A stretch of 64,000 nt of DNA from Anaspis maculata. Lineage: Eukaryota; Arthropoda; Insecta; Coleoptera; Scraptiidae. Positions 57,359-64,000 of the stretch are shown here, in pieces. The DNA lies in NCBI GenBank assembly GCA_949128115.1, contig OX421966.1:34551042-34615041 (forward strand), written 5' to 3'. The notes beneath the pieces were generated by a model. The model did not search any database. It was given only the letters and a program-made list of their open reading frames with translations, and was not told the DNA's origin. A program made the translations under genes and the position numbers. Within the stretch, counting starts at the first letter, position 1; each line of letters begins with the position of its first letter.

Positions 57359-58055
57359 CAGTAGCCAGTCATTAATCACCCGGCCTGACAATAGTGCCCT
57401 GTGGCCAAATGAATGCCCTTTCCGACATGATCTCCGAGATACACCCACTCAAAGTGAGACGAAATTTTGGGGTGGACCACTTCATCTGTTGATGTGTTTG
57501 GTTTATTCATAACTTTGTTAGGAGATGGAAGTACTCGCCCTTATTTGTGAAGAGTTCTAACTTTTCCCTGAAGTGGGTCGTTTAGGCGCAAGCGTGAATT
57601 TAAATATTTTGAATTTCAACTGACTTGGCAATTTGGTTGGAAGTCACCGAAGGGGGAGGGGATGTCTGAGGGTTCGTGTCTCACAAAATCCTTGACGGGC
57701 AGCACCGACAAAAATGCGACCCACAGTGGTCCAAAGCCCGGGGTGTCTAGTTGATAGATAACTATTATTAGGCCTGCTCAGCTGGTAGAATCAGCTAGAG
57801 GACTCGCATCCACCCATCTGTCAAAGTGTCTTTCAACCTGGATGTAACTGGTAGAATCGGACTCTTAAGGGAGATACTTTGGGTGGATGTAAATCGCGAG
57901 GCAATACCATCACATTAAATAACAAAAGTGTAGGCTGATTTTTCAAATCACAGAATTTCTATGTGTCAATCAAATGGAAATTATCAAAAAAGAAATCCTA
58001 ATATCATTGATTAGCTTAGTTACATTTTCTAGAATCCATCGCATCATAAAGGCTT

Positions 58056-58300
58056 TGGCCCGTATTCATATCCCACTTTTAAGCTAAAAGCGCTTTTAGT
58101 GCGATGCGCATTTAGGGGCATTTCTCATATTTCAGTGTTCAAAAATGCATTATTGCGATTGGGAGCGATTGTATGTACTTAATTGCAATTAATTTGCGAG
58201 TTAATTTGTATTTTTTAACACTAAAATATGAGAAATGCCCCTAAATGCGCATCGCACTAAAAGCGCTTTTAGCTTAAAAGTGGGATATGAATACGGGCCT
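58056..58300. repeat. GGCCCGTATTCATATCCC MITE, copy 2
   Basis: Same sequence as 54254-54498 with the loop in the opposite orientation ('gcattattgcgattgggagc'). TTT precedes and follows the ends. Arms are nearly identical to copy 1, implying recent activity. Confidence 0.9.
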
Positions 58301-58416
58301 TTGTCGTGCAGAATATTATGTCTATTTTAAGATTTTGCTTTTGGGAAATATCTTGCAGCAGGTTTCGTCTTCAGGATTTTGTTATCCTTCCTGAATAAAT
58401 GAGCAAATCTGATGGC

Positions 58417-58956
58417 AATAGAGAGTTATTGCAGAATGCCATTTTACTGCACGGCACTATTAAAGGAGGCGTTATTAAAATACTGCTCAACTTATTTTTG
58501 GTTGTTGAATAAGAGTTATTGCAGATCGCAAATTCCCTTACTTGCCCCGTCATTCCCAATTCCTAACCTAAATTTTTAGTCTCAATTTAAAGTTAGAGTG
58601 CAAATTCCATGCGGGACACAAGGACCCCTCTGACGGGTCTGATTTCTTGCACACGTGTACTGCAAGGCCTGCAGAGTCTATCTGCAAAAAATTAGCCCCC
58701 TATCTAATAACGTAAGGGAAGTTTGCTCAAAATTGGCGAATATAGGCAACCAACAATACACTAAGTACAGGGTTATTTTTGGGGCTTGTCAAAATAAAGT
58801 ATAAATAAGGTCGACCTAAAGAGTGCACAAATAAAAGCAGGCACTATCCTTATTAAGGGAAGTTTAACGTCGTACTAATTTGCGCAAGCGTAGGTGCCAA
58901 AATAGTGCCGCTTTTAATACTGCTTGCCCTTATTTCATCTGCAATAACTCTCTATT
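58417..58956. repeat. Inverted-repeat element with AATAGAGAGTTATTGCAGA ends
   Basis: 'aatagagagttattgcaga' mirrors 'tctgcaataactctctatt' (right end near 58956, after 'tttcatctgcaataactc'). The internal 'aataagagttattgcagat' is a second half-site. About 540 bp, non-coding. Confidence 0.7.
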
Positions 58957-59719
58957 TTCTAGTAGTTGGCACGGAATTAGCTCGTGGCGGGTTGAAGATT
59001 GGATTTGATGGAAAACGTCACGAGCAGGCCTGTTTATGGAAATACATTGCTGAACAGCCAAAGCTATCAATAACGCAAAAGTAGTCTTTTAGAATATCAT
59101 ATTTTCCCATTCTACAATCTACATACCTACATGATAATAGAAAAAAATTGTATGAAAAACGATTGCAGATTCTTCAAATAGCACCAGTAAAGTTGAAACA
59201 ATATTATGTATATTGGAACCTTCTCTGTACCATCAGTTCGCTTCATTTCCTCAATTTTTCAAATTTACATGACGGCTTTAAGAGCACAACACACGTTTGT
59301 TAGCGGATGCCAACATATTGATGGCTCTACATTTTGTTTACATCCTTAAAAACTACCCACGCAAAAGTTCGCGTCTGCGATAGCATAGAAAGAAGGTCAA
59401 GAATGACCGATCGTGAAATGAGAAAAAATATTGAGCTTTCTTCGCGTGCCTGAAATCCCCCCCCCCCCGAAAAAAAAAACACCGGTTAGTGTACTCTACC
59501 GACCATTCTAAAATCTTTAGATGAAGTTTCCACTCTGCATGAGAATGAACAAGTAGCAAAGTTCTCACGGGGTGGGTTACTAAGGCGAATTTTCCGCGCG
59601 TTAAATCAAATTAGTGTGAGAAATGGTGGTAAAATAATGCAGAGAAGAGGTCTAATAATAAACCATAAATGAAGAATTTTTTCACTACTACATATCCGTA
59701 AAGTACGTCATTAGTAACC

Positions 59720-60135
59720 TGTCCATGAATCGCGATGTCGATTTTCTAGTAGAAGGGCCAAAACGGCGGCCACTGTATAACTCAATCAAAATCGTGGATA
59801 ATAATTGTACGAGAAACAAATATGTTCCAAAATTTGTTCTAAATTTCATCAAATTCGGTTCATTTACGAGAAGTTCACTATGGCGAGCCGAGATGGCGGC
59901 GGCTGATCGTGAAACCGACCTTACACTAGTTACTCGCAAGATTCATCAAAATCAGTCAGCTAATGGCGAAGTTCATTATGGCGGCCCAAGATGGCAGACG
60001 TTTTGAGTTTGGGTGAAAATTTTCATGCCCATATGCCCTGATTCGGGTACGTGCTAGTACTAGTAAATAAAAAAAAAACAGAACGTTCTGCGATTCTTCG
60101 TTTAGGAGATACATGATAGGACGGACGGACTGATG
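59720..60135. repeat. Dispersed repeat with AAGATGGCGGC motifs and a GGACGGAC end
   Basis: Carries 'gccaaaacggcggccac', 'cgagatggcggcgg' and 'ttatggcggcccaagatgg', each followed by 'atcaaaatcggttca'-type text. It ends at 'aggacggacggactgatgg'. Same layout as 31331-32080. Confidence 0.6.
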
Positions 60136-61924
60136 GTCCAGCACGTCTAATGGCGAATTTCATTTGAAAACACTTCGTGTCCACACGACAACCCTAGAAT
60201 GTTGAATAATTGCCTCGTAAATTACCTGCAAAATGAGCCTCGTCGTAACGTGCTCTATTTATTCGATAAACAGATGAACCGGAATAAGACTGTGCATGAC
60301 CTTGGAAGCTTTTCTCAGAAAATCTTTAAATTTATCCTGTAGTCTGTAGTGGCATTGGCTAACCAATGCAATACTTCAATCAACTTATCACACAAGGCCA
60401 CAAGGGCTACTCGTACGTGACATATTGCATGATTGATGGTTTTTCCTCCGATTGATACAATAATGATGCAACGATAAACGGTACGTACTTTGGTTAATGA
60501 TAACCATTCCTGAAAATTCCAATGTTTTCTCTGAAAAAAAAACCGCAGTGATGTGGTGCATGTGCAAAGGATGTTATGTTCGAATTGACATTTCATCTGT
60601 TTCTGTATTATGAAAACATCCGATTACCATATTTTCGTTATTTGATGAAATATGAAGAACACAAGTCAAGTCGCTGGTGGCCAACCTTGACCCAGTTATG
60701 TGATGTTCAAAAGTCGAGGTCCTTGAACGTATCTAACCAGACTTCGGAGTTTTATCCACTATTCGTTGCTTAAATTTTATTGGGTCAACAATTGGGCGAT
60801 GTAGCCTCACCATGTGTGTGCAAAAATCACCTTCCGAGCCACAATAATGAATGTTCAGATAGATAAAAAGTAAAAAAACTACACATGTTAAGACAGACGT
60901 GTATTTAGGATTCAGTGTTTCATGTGGAGTGGAGGTACTTGGCGAGTACATCGATACAAACCTGGAAGTAATAAAATTGTATTCCAGTCATTCAGCTTTG
61001 GGGTTTCCATTATTTTAATCTAACAAATGAACATCTCTTGGGTTTTCCACCAATTAATTAGGAATTACAGGTGGGTACCTACAAGCCATCACCGTAAAAA
61101 TGGACAGGAATATTATTGTGGTTGCATTGTAGTTTTATCTGTTTACTGATTCGTAAGTGAAACAGCTCAAGTTTTGAACATTGAAAGTGCATTAGATAAA
61201 CGGTGTATCCACTGCATCACAAAAAAATCTGTTGTGGGGCGACACTAAACTTTCCCGGCGGTATCCAGAGACGTCAGTAATGATTTTGATCGAAGTGTCC
61301 CTTCGGGAAGGGGGGATTTGATTTGGAATTAATGAAAAGATTCTATTCAGTTAGGCGTTGAGCAAGCATCCTGCTTCCATTTTTGGGCCGACAAAACCAT
61401 CAGTGACAGGTTATATTGCCAAGGTGATGAAATAATCCAAAAGGTTTTACGGAGCCCCAAACAACACTTGAAGACACAAAAGTTTGGGGCGCACTGTTGC
61501 CTTTAATGATGCAACTTATATTATTGTTTAAAAAATAACTGGGGAAAATCAGTTCACGGATTAAAAACCTGGGGGAGAGTTCTAATTAACTGCAATTCAG
61601 GGCCCCTAAGTGACCTGTGAATGAGGCTTCGAGCCCATCAACACCTAACGACACAATAGTTATGAAAACTGAAAAAACGACAGGGGGGCTCAGTGGGGCT
61701 CCAAGAGATACCCGTAGACACCAGGGAGCTTATAGGGCTTCAACCAACCTGAGGAGACACAAGGGCGCCGTTTTGGCCTGAAACGGCAAATTCTGATAGT
61801 TGAAGATAAGGGCCACATCAGGGCCTTGAACGGCAGGAAAACACATGGGGCCCTGGTACCGAATCATACAAGGAAACTTCAGACATTAGAGCTTGCACGT
61901 ATTTCTAAATGCAGCACTTCTTAA

Positions 61925-62221
61925 CATTTTCAGCACTGCAAATGTTGTAGCTGGACCTTACGAAGAGGACATAAATATATTATCAAAGTGTTTTGGGACA
62001 AGGGTGTTATCAGAAGCTTTGGAAATTCATGTCATCTCCAAAACTTGTTGAAGTTCCTCAACAATGGAGGTCTTGGACTCTCATTAAAACAGAAGGGTAT
62101 GAATCTATTCACAGAGATTTTTTTAGATATTGGGAGAGATGCAAAATTAATCGTTTAGATAATTCTAGTTATTCTAAAAATTTGAAAAAAACCGAAGCCA
62201 AATTTTTATCACGACATTTTT
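61925..62221 (+). pseudogene. Unrecognised protein-like segment with an apparent frameshift
   Basis: One frame reads NVVAGPYEEDINILSKCFG and on to LEIHVISKTC, then stops. From 62029 the next frame continues MSSPKLVEVPQQWRSWTLIK and on for about 64 codons to TAA at 62221 (SRHF-stop). Both halves look protein-like and AT-rich in codon choice, unlike PTEN. A 'ttttcag' precedes the first half. It may be a broken transposon gene or captured foreign sequence. No family is recognised. Confidence 0.3.
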
Positions 62222-62370
62222 AACTTATAATCTTAAAAATTGAATAATTGCCGTTCGGGATCAGCTACGATTTTGTTAGATACATTTCTGTGCTCCCCAT
62301 AACCTCTATTACAAGGTCTCATCAACAGTTTTTGGTGACAATTTTGTTGAACTCATTTCTACTTGAGGAC

Positions 62371-62591
62371 ACCTGTGAAGAATACAGCTGATGGCCGCGG
62401 ATAGTTTAATAATATGTAATAATAATAATTTCGTCTTTGTTACGGCGAAGTCTAGCCAATGGCTACTCTGCTTAACCGTTTCGCTCCAAAACTTTGCAGG
62501 TGCCATCAGCCGTGGCCGTAGCCTCCCCAGCTTGCCACTTTATTTTTGCTCCAAAAGTCTCTCTACTGAAAATAGAAAGTGTATGGGATAT
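62371..62591. repeat. ATATCCCGTTCAC MITE, copy D, truncated and interrupted
   Basis: The left tip is missing. 'aatacagctgatggccgcggatagttt' joins, after an insert of about 70 bp (62408-62478), to 'gtttcgctccaaaactttgc'. The right arm ends '...gtatgggatat'. GTTT on both sides of the insert may be a target duplication. Confidence 0.7.
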
Positions 62592-62928
62592 ATGTATTCA
62601 AAAATATAAGTTTTGCAGTTTATGTATCTAGCTTGACATTTGTGAAAGTACTGTCAGAATTCACAAGAAATTCGAGTCTTATCCCGATTTAAGCAACGAT
62701 TACGAAAAACGTTATTGTTCGACACACGAGCGCTGTGCTTTCTCAGGCCCTCAGCCTGAAACACGGCTTTGGCCTTGAAAACGCGCTTTTGTATCGAAAA
62801 ATACTATTTCCTAGCAAGTGCTGAAAGTATCACCTTTTCGCACGTAACTGCGGTTGACTGAACGACTCGAAGCGGAGTTGTTCTCATTCAATTTGTGACT
62901 TGTGACTAAGGTGACTTATTCCTTTCAG

Positions 62929-63141
62929 GTGACAGTGTACCTACAACGCGTGCCCACGAATCAATCTTCCTGGTCGAGTTACAGCCGAGAAATCGCACCG
63001 ATCCCTCAAGATACGCCCAGCGAAAGTTCGGAAGCGGAATCCTCCGAGGGCGACTCTGGGGAGGATTGTTGGGACAGTGGTGAGTACAATCAGCTAGTAC
63101 AACCTCAGCTATTCAAACCTCAGCCACTACCACCGGAATAA
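62929..63141 (+). CDS. Pten: PTEN phosphatase, last coding exon (end of C2 and acidic tail, residues 359-428)
   Basis: Acceptor CCTTTCAG|GTGACAGTG. VTVYLQRV completes the last C2 strand (human VKLYFTKT, same intron position). The tail that follows is Ser/Glu-rich (DTPSESSEAESSEGDSGEDC), with several S-x-x-E/D sites of the CK2 type. In human PTEN a phosphorylated acidic tail folds back on the C2 and phosphatase domains and keeps the enzyme cytosolic and stable, so similar autoinhibition is likely here. Reading through, the protein ends QPLPPE, stop at 63139-63141, without the C-terminal PDZ ligand of human PTEN. A consensus donor AGTG|GTGAGT at 63079/63080 inside the exon could instead splice to another tail beyond the window. 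Confidence 0.92.
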   Translation: MTVYLQRVPTNQSSWSSYSREIAPIPQDTPSESSEAESSEGDSGEDCWDSGEYNQLVQPQLFKPQPLPPE

Positions 63142-64000
63142 CTCCTTCTTGTGGACTCTAGGACAATCCGACCTCTTCTCAGTGACTAAAAAAAAAACCA
63201 AACGGCTTTGTAGATGATTTTACTTTGTGACTCGAAAACTGTTTTGAGAATGAATCGTTGATGATGTGTTTGATGAGAAAGCTACGCCCCTCTTTGGCGA
63301 TTTTTTCAAAAGTGCAGGCGCGGCGGTGTTTACAAGAGTGTGATGATGACTACTGATAAGCATCCGACCAATCCTGTTAACTACTACTACTATTACTACC
63401 TACTACTACTATAGAAGTGCGGTTTTTTGTATCATAGAAAGTGTACATACATTTTAGAAAATAATCATCGTTTGCTTCTTCTCCAATTATTATAATTGTT
63501 ATTGTGGTGGAAAATTGAAAGTGCCCTGTGATATACGAGGTGATTTATGAATAACCTTACATAGACCAATGACAGATTTGATAGGCGATATTTCTGAAGC
63601 GGTTCTGATATTTTCCTAAAATTTACCGGTAATATTCCTCTGTTGAAACCTGTCAAGATACTGTACTGAATAAGTCAAGGTCCAGGACTGCACTAGAAAA
63701 ATGAAGTGTCCCCCTGTTATTTTGTCAAAAAGTAGGACATTTTCTGACCGTTTTTTGAAAAAGTTCCATCGGATTTGAAAAGTTGAGGAAAAGATCGTAG
63801 GGTATTAGAATTATTTTCGGATAGAACCCCTAAACTATTTCAACAAAAAAACTGAAGTAAAACTTGTGAATACGTTTTCATTTTCGAGCGGGCATGATCT
63901 ACCTATCCATTGTTCGAAGGAATTAATTTAAATTCACTTTTTGACTTGTCTATGTAGGGCAAGAGTTTGACAGGGATTTGGTTGGAATAAAAATTGGTAC
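63142..64000 (+). other. PTEN 3'UTR (or intron if the internal donor is used)
   Basis: No coding content follows. A CTACTACTA microsatellite is at 63380-63412. AATAAA at 63985-63990 is a candidate polyadenylation signal about 845 nt after the stop. The window ends here. Confidence 0.5.

Larger units (their letters stand above)
55836..62928 (+). other. PTEN intron 3 (7.1 kb)
   Basis: GTAAGA at 55836 to TTCCTTTCAG at 62928. It contains foldbacks and MITEs listed separately. The remainder (57363-58050, 58957-59719, 60160-61900) shows no supported gene. At 61440-61860 there are GGGGCCC/GGGGCTCC-type words at irregular spacing, possibly an eroded tandem repeat. Confidence 0.9.

Noticed and set aside
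57770..57890. tRNA-like or SINE head ('gctcagctggtagaatcagc')
   Set aside because: It resembles an A-box, but no B-box (GGTTCRANNCC) follows at the right distance and no cloverleaf can be drawn. The 'ctggtagaatc' word simply repeats locally.

Overview
This is eukaryotic nuclear DNA, most likely from an insect. The genes have introns with GT/AG borders, the proteins are of animal type, and most of the window is intergenic or intronic sequence packed with miniature inverted-repeat and foldback elements. Base composition is moderate, and short TAGGTACCTA-type strings are common. I lean towards a hemipteran but cannot name the species.

Three genes are supported, and a fourth start is possible. 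(1) At 1855-2065 (+) is the last coding exon of an AAA ATPase whose tail resembles ATAD1/Msp1, the outer mitochondrial membrane protein extractase. Its 3'UTR runs to about 2.9 kb. (2) From 42.4 to 63.1 kb (+) lies a complete PTEN lipid phosphatase gene. Its four coding exons (42611-42713, 44226-44639, 55279-55835, 62929-63141) join in phase to give 428 residues. The catalytic P-loop, acid loop, TI loop, C2 domain and an acidic tail are all visible. (3) Inside the 10.6-kb third PTEN intron, on the opposite strand (49715-50743), is an intronless reading frame for a secreted-looking protein with two copies of a roughly 50-residue repeat. I do not recognise the family. (4) At about 18.6-19.63 kb (+) is a GC-richer region that ends in a start codon, an MGLCSSC N-terminus (lipidation-like) and a strong splice donor. 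It may start an unknown gene, or be a distant alternative first exon of PTEN, because its phase fits the 42438 acceptor.

Layout: 1-1854 ATAD1 intron with a clustered MITE; 1855-2.9 kb ATAD1 end; 3-18 kb intergenic repeats (foldbacks at 5.4-6.05, 6.2-7.1, 8.3-9.5 and 14.75-16.6 kb, a hAT-type MITE at 11.8 kb, a terminal-inverted-repeat element at 12.66-14.23 kb); 18.6-19.63 kb candidate first exon; 20.6-37.4 kb repeats (a 693-bp hAT element nested in a palindrome, a minisatellite of heat-shock-element-like pentamers at 25.9-26.6 kb, a second minisatellite at 27.3-27.6 kb, hairpins and palindromes); 37.4-41 kb mostly unremarkable; about 40.8-41.05 kb candidate PTEN promoter and 5' exon; 42.4-63.1 kb PTEN with repeat-rich introns.

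ATAD1 and PTEN are also immediate neighbours in mammals, so the pair here may be an ancient linkage. Otherwise the genes do not form a pathway. The nested secreted gene may share the PTEN chromatin domain, but nothing in the sequence ties their functions together.
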